Assembly: GCF_002443255.2 (NCBI RefSeq)
Contig: NW_019211454.1
Location: 25,985,344-26,049,343, forward strand
Source of the DNA: Varroa destructor
Lineage: Eukaryota; Arthropoda; Arachnida; Mesostigmata; Varroidae
Length of the DNA: 64,000 bases
Reading direction: 5' to 3'
Made by a program: the position numbers and the translations under genes. Positions 49,601-61,259 of this stretch are shown here, one piece after another. Each line of letters opens with the position of its first letter. Positions within the stretch are counted from its first letter, which is position 1. The notes beneath the pieces were generated by a model that had not been told where the DNA came from, ran no database searches, and was given only the letters and a program-made list of their open reading frames with translations.

Positions 49601-52600
49601 AAGTGTGTTGGACTTAGGAGAGTGTCGACCAAATACCTGAACTCCAGTTCTTCCCTTAAGAATTAAGCCGTAAACGTAAACCTTTGTCGCTTTGTAGTAT
49701 ATTGTGCCTATAATTTCTAGGCTAATTTGCGTGATTGCAGTAAGACACAACAAAGAGGAAATGCGCTCCAGTCCTTGCTCTGCAGGTCTCGATCCCAACA
49801 TCTTGATTTATTGAGTTATCAAAATTTCTATGCATTTATTTGAATCGAACCGTGTGTAGCATCCGGAACCAACTAGGCCTATATCGATTAAGAAATTCTG
49901 AATTAAAACAGTACTGTAAATTCCTCCAATTACTACTTACGAAGTGATTCTGAATAGAATATCAACGCGCTTTACCTCTGTTGTGGAAATATACATAAAA
50001 TGATTATTAGTTGACGGATTAGTTTGTTCTGTGTAGTCTAGCCAAGGTCGTTCATAAAAGTGGACAACGATTTATCTCTAGCCATAGTTTGTCAATGGTT
50101 ACGTAACCTCGTCCATTTATTTATGGGCAACCCATTTTTCAATATTATAACGCGTGGAAACATAAAGTAGGCTGTACGTCTATTATTCAAAACAACAAAA
50201 TCCATTACCTGTAGCATGACACTAAATTGAAATGAAATTAAAATAATATTAATTATAAGGCGCCCTCTTTTCGGAATGTCCAACCAAAACGAGAAAAGAC
50301 TACATAAGTTGCAATACGACCTAACCTAACCTAAAAGTTAGTAATCGTATGTATATCAGAAAAGAACGTGCAATGCATGCACGACGTGGTTGCTTCAGTA
50401 AGCGGTTACGCATGTTACAAAAACTTAGGCCAGAACGACCGTTCAACATAGTGACCACACATGTCTATGATGGGCTTCTTTAAAAACCCAGTCCGCAGCG
50501 CGCCTATCTTTTCTTCCTTTTGTTTTTTTCTATGAAAATTTTTTTACAAACCCGTAATGCTCTTGTTGTATATTGTCATACTCACTTGCTGTGTTTAGAA
50601 ATTAGATTTTACCATTTTAAGTCGAACCTATAACACAAATTATGTGCTTTAGACGAATTTCATAGCTTCACATACCCAGAAGTTTTCACAGTATGGCATT
50701 AATACCCTTTAACTTAATTGTCCTATTCTTAAACTTCGGCATCGCTGTTATATTACTATCCAAACTCGTTGGCCTACTCCAAGGCTAAACTTTCAAGACT
50801 GATTTATCAGGACCAGATATGAGTCGTCTTAGACTGATTCGGTTCACCTGAAGCGTTAATATGTTCCTAGTTTCTTTACTTTGATTGGTGCTATCTCAGA
50901 TAAGTATGTTATTTCATATACAGCGCAATAAACTTGAGCGAGATGTTCACCACACTTTGAAGATTTTAGGGTTGTATAGGCAGCTCGTACACGATCAATT
51001 GAACAAATCCTAATGATAGAATACTGAGTGTCGTTGCGAAATTACATACGAATGCGTCTTAAATTTATGCATTTCTAAATTAGGCATCTTTTGAACTTGA
51101 ATATCGTTTTTACCCACTTTTTTGTAATCAAGAGGGTATAAAAAAAAAATTAATAATCATAATTGACGATTTTCAATTCTTCTAAATATTTTTGCACAGA
51201 ACATAAATATTTTTCCACACAAAAGATAGAAAAGCTTTGGTCTACCGGAGAAGTAACATCTATCATTGCATTTACCCTAATCCCCGAATTCTACAGTGCA
51301 TGCACCACAACACATAGTATAGCATGAAATCGACAAAGATAGGATAGGATAGGATATGATAGGAGCAGGCGCATTATAATCGCTAAGGAATTCCGCCTAT
51401 TAAAATCTATGCCTCGAAGATGCATATGACTATTATTTCAAAATGAAACAATTTGGGCCATATCCGGCCGTCTCGCTTAAGGGGAGCTAAGTAAATTTGG
51501 TAATCGAATTCCGTTCCCCAATCCGCGAACACGACTTCCTAACCAAGAAATTTAACTATGTAAGAATCAGTCATGGAAATCGCATTTTCTTAATACACCA
51601 GAAGCCGGATACCAATCATGTCTACTCATATAATGATACATACCTTTGATTAATTTGATTCTTCAGACCTGTTTTTTGCCCGCTCAAACATACCACTTCG
51701 AAGATGCATTTACTACACAGCTCTCTACGCAGTTGTCGAAATAACAGTCTACCTTTATTAGTTATTTCAACAATGGATATGTTTCTCGCGTTGAGAGATG
51801 TCATGCAGTAACTAACAAATGGTTGATCTATGCTGTCACGAGACGTTCTCTTATACGGTATATGGCCGCCATCAAGGAATGACCCTTTACGCTACCCAGT
51901 TCTTCGCCAGCTCAGGAACTACGCGCAAAACTGAACTTAAAACAGCATACGGCTAAGCGTGAGCATGATGTAACAAGTGCGTAAAGAAATCCTTCAGTTC
52001 GGTTAAATCAGCGAGACTGTTAACGATGGTTCAGGAATGTTCGTGTTGCTTCTAAACTACTCCGATATGTATTTTAAAGATGCTTTTATTCGGAACAACT
52101 CCGGTAAGGGAGGTTGGATAAAGGATGACATAAATTAGGAGGCAGATCATAGGTAGTTGTAAGATTCTAACAGTCCGTTATAACACGCTAACTACTTAGC
52201 ATACGCCAAGCTCCAGTGTTAATTTTGCTTTTTTTTCGAAGGTACATTTCTTAGCATCGCTTACAATGCCAAACTACAGAAACAGATGTTTGTCGAGTAA
52301 CGGTCAATGTTGGAGACAGTTTCCTGAACACGCATAACCTAGTACATACACACGGGACGCCTACACAGTTCCACGGTCAAACACTATATTTAGTACAGAG
52401 ACGACTTACATTTCTTTATCTATATCAATCGCAAAACCGGCCTTTACAGTCTTTGGCAATTTTTTTTTGAAAATTAGTCGACGTTTTTGGAGCAGTCTAA
52501 AACAGCGGGAACAAATGAGTAGTGTGATTTTTGCCTATTGCTGAATGTCTGCGATGGCATGAGAATACTGTCGACTCTATATCTACGACGACACTAGGCA

Positions 52601-53788
52601 AATCAGTACAGTTATTATAATTTTATTTAGGGCAGTTTTTGTTAAGTTACAGAGGAGAAGAGAGTTGTAACTGCTTGCATTCAGCACAACTGACTGACTG
52701 CCAATATCGCGAAAGCAATCAACTATTATCGCAGTATCAATTGTGACGATTATATTCATTTCGGTTGTGCGCGGGGCGTTCCGATAATCTGAACGCTATT
52801 AGATTAGTGTCACATGTACGTACGAACGCATATGAGCCGGACTGCATCGGGAACGACCCACCTGGCAAATACTAGCGCTCGTTACCAACAGAGGACCGGG
52901 AGAAAGGGAGCGGGATCGCCGTTAACGATGTACTTTCAGTGGGCACTCCAGCTAATACTATAAAAAAAACAGATGCATCAACGACCAATATCTATTGTGT
53001 TACTCGTGGGTCTCGAAGTGGCTAAAATGAATTGTACGTTCATCGACTACATTACATTACCCCATAGCCAGAGCTAAATGATTCGGTTGCTTGATAACAG
53101 TAACTAGCGACTATATCGTCATATAGAGGCGGATTGGTCTAGCCAATAACTTTTTTCATTATACAAATATATGTCATGCGTAGGTGTATATAATATTTAT
53201 GCTCGATATAAAGTTCCTGAACATTAGACACTGCCAAATTTCCTTCTCGATCTCTCCGTCCCTTCATCTTTGAGTCACTTGCTCAGTTTTTTGATAATTT
53301 ATATTTATTATTATACATATCACGAGTGAACTTTTTTAGAAGGATTTAGTTAAAGGTATTATTTAAGCTGATTTCGTACGTGTAGAATTTTCGTTATGGC
53401 CATTGCATTCGTTCATAACTAGGAAATAGGCCACTTGAGTACGTTACTACCTTTCTAAGAAATCCACCAAGCGAGTCAGGATTGGCTTGTGCTCCCTAAA
53501 TTTATGGGATTTATCGCCGATGTACATTGTCTGAGTGTCGGACCTGAACGAAAAGCTCAAAAGGAAGTTTCTTGCTTACCAGGAGAGGCGACTGTCATCT
53601 TGGCCAGGTAGCGTATTCTCTTCACTGATTTCCTCCTGGGGAGAGCGACTCGCTGCGACCCCACCAACAAAATGAAGTGATACCAACGTAACCAGCGAGT
53701 ACAGGAGCGCCGCTCTGTGGCGGGCTGACAATGCTCGCATGGCCGCTGGTATCGAAGACTTCGCTGACTGTCGTGACGGCGATTTCAT
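46696..53788 (-). CDS. Candidate secreted amidated-peptide (neuropeptide-like) precursor
   Basis: Three minus-strand coding exons: 53788-53580, 49052-48880 and 46796-46696. Donors are TCCTG|GTAAGC and GGAG|GTGAAT; acceptors are tttcag. Phases 2 and 1 match at both joins, giving 160 aa. A TAA lies in frame just before the ATG, and a further acceptor (tttgcag ending at 53802) implies an upstream untranslated exon. Residues 27-46 are a hydrophobic signal segment (second Met at 17) with likely cleavage after VAA. An acidic linker follows (QEEISEEN). The precursor ends FLKR, then 31 residues (127-157) beginning GVMMGVDLPDF and ending FRNRLIQS, then GRR and stop. Lys-Arg before and Gly-Arg-Arg after are the classical prohormone-convertase and amidation signals. 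The peptide looks amphipathic and helical, like ligands of family B1 receptors, but I do not recognise it as DH31, DH44, PDF or any known arthropod peptide. Linking the exons over 4.5 and 2.1 kb introns is inference. Confidence 0.55.
50320..50334. repeat. Interstitial (CCTAA)3 telomere-type motif
   Basis: Three perfect CCTAA units, the same orientation as the copy at 18265. Confidence 0.6.
51338..51364. repeat. (ATAGG)n short tandem repeat
   Basis: About five ATAGG units with one TGATAGG variant. Confidence 0.75.
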
Positions 53789-53801
53789 TTAGAGAATTGG
53801 T

Positions 53802-56800
53802 CTGCAAATAATATAAATTGTAGATAGCGTACTAGATCAACAAACGCCTCTAAATCTTCATTCGTCACCTGCGAAATAATTATATAAATGTTACAGTAAG
53901 CAGGAGATGGAAAGCTAATCTCTAACACTGAAAGTGAGTAGGTATGTTGTGTAATGCTTCGCTCAATAGTATCCAACCTTTTTGTTCACCTTCAAGATAC
54001 TGAAGGCCTTTTACAACAACTATTTTGCTATCTTGTTTAATTTATCTTATGAAATCTTCTTATGATCTTATGAAAATGTATCTTATTATCTAGTTATAAT
54101 TTTTTTATGTACAATACGACTAACTTGCGAAAGTTGTGCATCTTCTAACAATAAGATGCGCTTTCAGTAACCTGGGCGTAATTGACAACGAAGGTCATCA
54201 CAAATCTAGTTATAATGAGGGACGCTAACATAGTTCCTATGCACCTTCACCGTACGTCCGTCCATTATTTATATGTAATGATGTGTATATTACGAAACGA
54301 GAAAGTGTCGGTAACACCTGAGACATTTACAGCCATGCTGCTCAAGTGATTACTGGTGAATTTAGATTGTTTTCGACAACGGTAACTACTGCTCAGCGAA
54401 TCATACATTGGCATAAACCGTTCCATTACTATTTGGAACAGTAAATTCAGAGTCGTCATGCCCATAATACCGAAAAACCCTTTTAGTTGGGTTTTGAGAT
54501 GAGCTTGCATTGCGGGCGAATGCTAGTGTCGTTCAGATTCATGTTGAAGGATTTTTCGTACCAAAAAACTTATCTACTTCCTTGCTGGCATCAGTTGCAA
54601 CCATGAAGCATGAAAAAACACTTGTATGGCGGTAAGACCATTGCAGCAAACAATGTTTCTTCGTCCTTGAAAGGCACAGACATCGGTAGTCCGTATCCCA
54701 CTGATGTAACAGAGCGGATGGCCAGCAATCAGTGGAAAAAAACATAGAATATAGTAATAGTAGCTAACACTTTGCAATGCCAGACTGCTCCTCACGCTTT
54801 AGCAAAGGGTTGAAATGGGCCCAGCTATGACGTGAGCAATATCCCACGGTGCAGATCTAAGGTAATTCAAGGCATGGTAAATCGGGGCTCAAAAAGAAAA
54901 CGATTAGCCATTTTTTTTTTAATGAAGCATCGGAAACTGGATTATGTCGGTTCATATATATATATATATATGATAGGCAAACGTGTTGATACAGTCGTAT
55001 GTGTAAAATCTGTCGGATTACAATCGGTAGTTAATCACTGGGTCGAAGGTTGTAGATTTTTAATATTGATTTACGCTGAGTTGAACATTTACTATACTGC
55101 AAAATTATAGCGGGACATTTTTAAACGTTAACAGAATCTATTTGATACAAGAGTATTACTAGTGCAGTACCGTGATGATCCACGAGTAAAGTGTATAGAC
55201 TTCAGGCTGAGAGTAATATCAACTGGTCGTTACGTGCCAAGAATTAGCCGTCCAAAGCAGCGCAGCGTAGCCGAACGTAAAGCTCAGAACGTGTATAGGA
55301 ATACAAAATGCAATATCACGTCAATGCAGCACAATTTTAGTAATTTAGAAAATAATGTATGGAACAAATTCGAAAATTTATAAAACTTCAGTCAGCGATT
55401 CCTCTACTCAGCCTACTAATGAAGGCTTGCTCACACACGCAAATTACAGTTGTTGCAGGATGTGAACCCAACAAAGAACTTACAACATTAACCTTTTTCG
55501 TTGTTCGTCTTGTGTGTGTGTATTAATTTAACTTGTTTACACATGTTTATTCTTGTGAAATAAATCAGCTGTTCCTGAAATTTACCTATTTGTACATACG
55601 AAATAGTGCGAGTACTCAGAATTAAGCCTCGTTTAGACAATCATAGATGATTGTTCATTCTAACGGCTAGCCGACCGTTAACCGAGCATTATGATTTTAA
55701 AATTTGTGCACTACTAATAATTTGTTTATTAACAGTAAGGTAGCTTTTGCTGGCTAGACAACGTATTTTCCAGCTAGTTGACTCAAAGTTATTAATAGTC
55801 AAGTTATATTTTAAGTAGCTCTATATTCGTCCCGGACTGTCCATCGACCATAATCTAGGTAAGATGTGATCTCCCTCATTTTCTCATTCAACATTTATCG
55901 CTTATCTCATATTTGCGATGCTTCTGACCTACTGATACTATCAGCAAGACATCGTGAAGATTCTTACAAGGTATCCGACAGACCAGATATTTGGTGCGGC
56001 AGCCGCTATCGTATCTCTGTCCGCTCAAACATCTCGCATTCTAAGTCTGTCTTCCTTACCCCCCGGCGAGCTAGATTAGCTGACCAAAGCACAATTGTTA
56101 CTAGAATCTGAGAAGCGAAATTGTCAGCAGCAACGCGTAGTAGTTACAAATAGATCGAATAGTAAATAGTAAACTAGTTAAGCGTTCTGAAGTTGACTAT
56201 GACAAAATCATGGCGCTGTACGGACATGTTCAAACTTGCATATCAGCGGCTAAATCTCTAACGACGGAGTACTATAAGATGCACTCTACACTTCCCGGAA
56301 GAAAACTCCTGTACAACATAAAGTGAAGGAAGCAAGCCAGGACGATTTGATGAAACACAACAAATGAAAAGCAACACTGTTAAATGATCGCAATGCGTCG
56401 TATCACAAGCATAGCCTGTGTCCTACAACCTGTGCCACTTTTATCGTTGCCTATTCGCCTATATGTCACAAAACTTTTAAGCGCTAAATCCCCATTGAAT
56501 GCAACCATTACTGCTTTTGAATATAAATCACGATTATTAGTATTAAAGGGTACTGTCACTCTCTCGTCTAGAAGCGTTTTGCTAATTACAATCTGCAACA
56601 TTTCCCTGTGAAAAATTTTCCTAAGAAATATTTACCATTTCTTACAAACACCAATTGTATTTAATAGCAGGAACTTAGTTCAACGGGAATCGAGATTGAG
56701 GCGCCCTCTGCCACAGAACGCCCATGGCGTGTACCGTCCGTTGGAGGGATTGGATTGTACCAAGAAGAAGTAGGTGGTCCTGCGGGCAGGTACGATCGTC

Positions 56801-56886
56801 ATCGGGTGACTGCAGTCACGACGTTCAGTCGTCTAACGGTTGTTAGTTGCCGCTGCAATAACGCTGTATCGGTGTAGATTCACACA
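53802..56886. other. Intergenic; upstream of the peptide gene
   Basis: An untranslated first exon and promoter of the minus-strand peptide gene should lie here. Open frames at 54.3-55.4 kb and 55.9-56.6 kb have no recognisable domains. A short TA tract sits at 54954-54970. Confidence 0.35.
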
Positions 56887-57861
56887 ATGGGTCATCGAGC
56901 TTTCATAAAATGGGTTTGTCAAAATGACACGAAGTTTCGTGGACGATGGCAACCAAAATGTAAAGTTATACTTCATCTTACCGGATTTACGTTTGCTGTG
57001 AGAGACCGTGTTAATTATGTCCTAGTTTCCTCACGACTCGTACCGATCTATCGGCAACGATACAATCCCTTGCTTCGACGATGGCTGGACAACCCAACGA
57101 AATACTATTTCAACCATCGTGTGGTTGTTCGTAGGCAAACACGCTGTCTGGCTGATCTACTAATGATGGTCACGTCGGGTCCAGGGAACATACGCCGCCA
57201 TCAAGCTATCGCTTCACATGGGCGAAAGACGTCCCATCCACGGTGAACCGTAGCATTATCTTTGTTATTAGCCGAGTACCGGAAGAAAACCTCATGGACG
57301 TACGTTACGAGGTAGGGTTAAACAGGGATATTTTAATGTTTGACTTTGATGATTCCTACCGAATTGCTGCAATTAAAACGGTGCTCAGTGTCAGGTACGC
57401 CGCTGACTGCAGACCTCGTTACCTGTTGAAGGCAGATGACGACACATATGTGAAGATCGAGAGTGAAATTTCTAGAAAGAGCGCTAAATGAGCCGTTTAT
57501 AGCTGAGCAAGTTAACAGTGCACATATACCCCATTGACGGACAACTAAATGGATCGTCGATCGTGAGCAATATCCCGAGCCGGAATATCTGCCTTACATA
57601 AGCGGAAATCTTTATATAGCTTCCGGGAAACTTCTGACATGCATGGCATCAACAGCAATGTACACGGCCCATCTAAACTTAGGAGATATGTTTATGACTG
57701 GTCTGGTGGCCACGGAATTGTCAGTTCCCCGGGTCGACATTGACGGCGTATGGGATCGCAAACGTTCATCAACGCCGTACTGCGCGTTAGAGCATCTTGT
57801 GTCATCGAACATGACGCAAATTCGCAAAGCGCGTTCCGCATATACAGAAGATTTTTAGGAA
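56887..57861 (+). pseudogene. Beta-1,3-galactosyltransferase (GT31) pseudogene
   Basis: GT31 enzymes are Golgi type II membrane glycosyltransferases. Frame 1 (56887 to about 57210) reaches CLADLLMMVTSGPGNIRRHQAI, the family's LLxxVxSAPGNxxRRxAIRxTW block. A one-base loss near 57212 moves the reading to the next frame, where FTWAKDVPS, DFDDSYRIAAIKT and the donor-binding ADDDTYV box are kept. A second indel near 57465 restores the first frame; a TGA at 57534-57536 then interrupts it, followed by KWIVDREQYPEPEYLPYISGN, the KWxV...YP.Y.SG.GY block. The family ED-VFVG motif reads GDMFMTG, so the conserved Glu is lost. No introns were seen over about 970 bases, and no A-tail was found, so it may be a retrocopy or a dead intronless gene. 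Two frameshifts plus a stop make a functional protein very unlikely. Confidence 0.8.
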
Positions 57862-58144
57862 TTAGCTGGTGTAGCTATGTGTTGAAGCTATTTTTACCTA
57901 AATTTAGCTCATGCCGACACAGAGAAAAGATGTTTAACGCCGTTTCCTTTACTGGGACCGGAATACGTTTACCCTATTCTACGGCCCTTATCAAATCAAG
58001 GCATTATCATGGGATGTCGTAGTTTGACTAACTCGATCACATTATCATTTGGGAAGTGATTTCCAAGCCGTACGAAGGTATTTGCTTGATACTATTCATA
58101 ACAAAGATAGCTAATCAGCAAACTACGTAATGATCGAAATTAAC

Positions 58145-58147
<3 letters not shown>

Positions 58148-58174
<27 letters not shown>
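58148..58174. repeat. (TA)n microsatellite
   Basis: About 13 uninterrupted TA units. Confidence 0.9.
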
Positions 58175-58178
<4 letters not shown>

Positions 58179-59417
58179 AGGCTCTGAGGCCTAGAAGGGT
58201 GCGCACTGTGAAAATCATGAGCACAATTCAGAAAATAATACTTAAAACAAACTGTTATAATTCGATTCGATACGTTTTTAATGTAAAAAATGAGGGGACA
58301 GGTGCATGTAGCGCTGTTTATAACGTTGACCGGAGAAAAAACGGCTTCGCGGGGTAGCTGCTTGGCCACATTATCGGCTTGAATTTTTTCACCTCACGAT
58401 ATATTCGGGACACTTTTCATGAAAACTGTATATACATTAGTTATTTTGTATAAGTCATTATTGGTTGCAAGTGAATTTACGCCTTAGGCTTCGAGCCTCA
58501 CCCCTAAGCAACTAAAGCTTTGAAAATGAATGAAACCTTTGCCAAACAAAAAAAAACGGAATAGGCCCCTATATATCGGCTTTTGAACTGTTTGAAGTAT
58601 TGTATGCGTCTAGGTACCTGAAAATGTAATCGATTTGTCTTTTGACCCGTAATTTAAGGTTAATACGTAGATCCACCTGACAAAATTTGAAAACAATATT
58701 ATGTTTAAGGTATACTTCTGGAAGACTTGGACTCTATGCAGGCTGACTAGGACCGAATAAGAGCAAACGTACAGATATAAAATCCGGTATTAAAATGTAG
58801 TTATCTAACATGACATTCGTCTGCTCACAACCGAGTAGTACACTCCCCTGCTCGGACGTGTTGTGCGTTTTCAATAAAATGCATTTTCTGTTGTATCTTT
58901 CGGCTCGTTTCGGTGCTGCACCTGGACAAAGATCAGATAAAGACATGCTGTACTCTTTTGCCTAGTACTAACCTCTTCTCGGTGCAAGATAAAACGTTAC
59001 CGTCTATATGAAATGATTCAGTGGAGCTCCCTGAAGAAGATACCATTTGCTGATTGAAAAGATGTTTTGGAGCAGAGTTGGAGCAATGTTGCCCGATCGT
59101 TTTGTCGCTTAATTTATCGCGATAAATAAATCATCGTGTAGGGATTCGTACAAATATTTTATTTTTGTCTCGTTTAATACGTAGAGTAATACGTATAGCA
59201 TTCGTGCTTTCAAGCCGTTGTTTCTTCGCGGACAAATTAATCCCGTAGGCGTCTACACCCACCGAATTTCTTCACGACGATGAAATATGCACGTACTTTC
59301 ATTGCTAGCGGGTGCCTGTGGTTTTTAGTCGTCTAACAAGTAAGCTCAATTTTATTTCTTATTTTCATGTATGCTTTAGAAGTAGACTTCTGAGTTAGGG
59401 GAATGACTCTAAGTAAT

Positions 59418-59433
59418 TTCCTCTTAAGAGGAA
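59418..59433. repeat. Perfect 16-bp palindrome
   Basis: ttcctcttaagaggaa is its own reverse complement. It could bind a dimeric factor; no gene start is nearby. Confidence 0.8.
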
Positions 59434-60292
59434 CTAAAGGTTATAGGCCATCGATGCAGAGACTTGGAAGTGGTTTTATTGAATCCTTCCGTTCGCATAT
59501 ATACTTTACTTATAGATAACCATAGTCTTTCTTTTTTTTTTTTTTACTTACTTGCTTACTACGCTTATCGATCGGCTACCCCATATCATTCCTGTTTTAT
59601 CCTACTCTTCGGACTAATAATAATTCGGGCTACTCGAACGGAATATATTCATTGGCACGTAAAGAACGGTTTGAAACGCTGGAGTTTCATTAGCTTGACG
59701 AAGACCTAGTATGAATATAGCATAAATATTAATTGCTTTCATTGGCACTGTTTTGAAGAATCAATGAGCATTTACGTTTGCGTGAGAAGAAGGCGTTCAT
59801 CGAACACGGCCGACTCACTTCAGAAACGAGCACATAACATAATTACCTACTAAATATAGCTGCCTTTCGAACCATTAGCTCTCGTAATAACTTGGAACAG
59901 TTGTTACGCGATGGAAGATCAGCTGTTTTAGCGATAGGAATAACAGTATTGCTGTACGGTACCGACATCATTGAAGCTTTCAACTTTTCATCTTTTCTCT
60001 TTGCATGTCCACTAGGTCTTGACAAGAACTTCTCAGTAACAACCCATAGGTAAAAGCAACAGTCAGCTGATGTGGATATTTTGGTCGTAACCCGTGTTAA
60101 TCACACCTACGAGACGAGAAATGACCAAAACATCGATTACTGCCGCTTAGCTTAGCAGTTTGCTATAATCATACATCGGCCAATTCTTTCGTTCTATTGG
60201 TACACGGGATGGGGCTTGAAAGAGCTCTAAGTGGTATGCTTATCCGCGCAAAATTGTGTACTGAGGCCTGTGCGGACGCTGGACATTCGGCG

Positions 60293-60312
60293 GGGTCGGG
60301 TCGGGTCGGGTC
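60293..60312. repeat. (GGGTC)4 tandem repeat
   Basis: Four perfect GGGTC units inside a GC-richer block. Confidence 0.85.
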
Positions 60313-60844
60313 GATAAACGGTAACAACAGCAACGCGCGAAGTACCGTCCCGGGGTCACTACGTGGCACGTTGTATTGTTTCGGCGTCAGCAAACCCGAT
60401 AGCAGAGCGATAACTTTTGTAAAGGTTGTGAATGGCGTGAGCAACGTTCCTCGCAGTTTCTTATGTTCACTGTAGTTCAAGATTCATCTTCGAAATCCAG
60501 TTCGGTGGCGGAGATGTGTTTGTTATCAAAAGTGCAATTACACATATAAACATAACATTTATTAGTTAAGCAAAATGTACAATCGAAAAGAACACCTTTT
60601 ACGTATGACTGCTAGATAAAGAAATTTTATTAAGGGTAGAATTTGTACGATAAGGCTTAAATTACTTCATAACGATATAGTTTTTCTCTGTACAGAACAG
60701 TCCAGTGTCGTACTAGCTGGGGTACGAAGCCGATATAGTTCGTAAACTATAGAGCTGTCAACTTAAACATAGCTTCTTAAATACCAGGTCCAGCCAACTA
60801 CTAGATACTTGATTCGGCCTGACAACCACGTGCTAGAAGTCTGA

Positions 60845-61252
60845 GTGCTTCAATACGCCTCTGAACTCGTCGCACACGAAAGCCTATCGAAGGCTTCCGT
60901 TTCGTACGTCACAGTAGAAAACGTTCTGATGGCCAGGTTTAAGCTTTCCTCAGCAACAGAGCTTTGTAACGTTAGTGGAATTGATCAGCGTTCTAGGTGT
61001 CCTCAAGCTACGCTGCTGGGATCATTGATTTATCTATTCTACGTAAACGTTCTAATGTATACACTGCCACGATCAGCATCATTGAAAATATTTGCGAATT
61101 ATGTGAAATTTATCTATCTGTCAGTAGTAACTTATAAGAGGAATCTAAAAGTGAAGTTTGCTAGACTTTTACAGATCCGAAAAATTTCACCCTTCGAGCG
61201 TGGGAGCGCGGAACAGCAATTAAAGCTATTTCAAACGTTGTGCTTTACGTGA
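60845..61252 (+). pseudogene. Decayed LINE reverse-transcriptase fragment
   Basis: A 135-codon frame carries VSGIDQRSRCPQATLLGSLIYLFYVNVL, which aligns with the LINE motif SGVPQGSVLGPLLFLLYINDL with an insertion in the PQG box. SASLKIFANYVKF follows, in the place of SSxKLFADDxKL. Both catalytic aspartates of FADD are replaced (ANYV). The order and spacing of the two boxes match Jockey/CR1-type elements. Flanking open frames to 61.86 kb may belong to the same element but show no motif I can name. The piece is inactive. Confidence 0.6.
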
Positions 61253-61259
61253 TATAACG

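Larger units (their letters stand above)
48881..53579. other. Intron 1 of the peptide gene: no other gene seen, simple repeats only
   Basis: Between exons 1 and 2 (49053-53579) I found only short chance frames, a (CCTAA)3 motif at 50320 and an ATAGG repeat at 51338. A minus-strand frame at 51622-51804 (CSKCIFEVVC) has a donor-like end (AAAG|GTATGT) but no convincing acceptor, so I left it out of the model. Confidence 0.35.
57862..60844. other. Intergenic
   Basis: It holds a (TA)n tract (58148-58174), a perfect palindrome (59418-59433) and a (GGGTC)4 repeat (60293-60312). A GC-richer block at 60.19-60.48 kb is open on both strands, without recognisable domains. Confidence 0.4.

Noticed and set aside
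51622..51804. Cys-containing minus frame between peptide-gene exons
   Set aside because: A donor-like end, but no good acceptor; exons 1 and 2 already join in phase without it.
57243..57491. Intact 82-codon frame starting ATG within the GT31 region
   Set aside because: Its ATG is internal to the ancestral enzyme; it is a frame-shifted segment of the pseudogene, not a separate gene.
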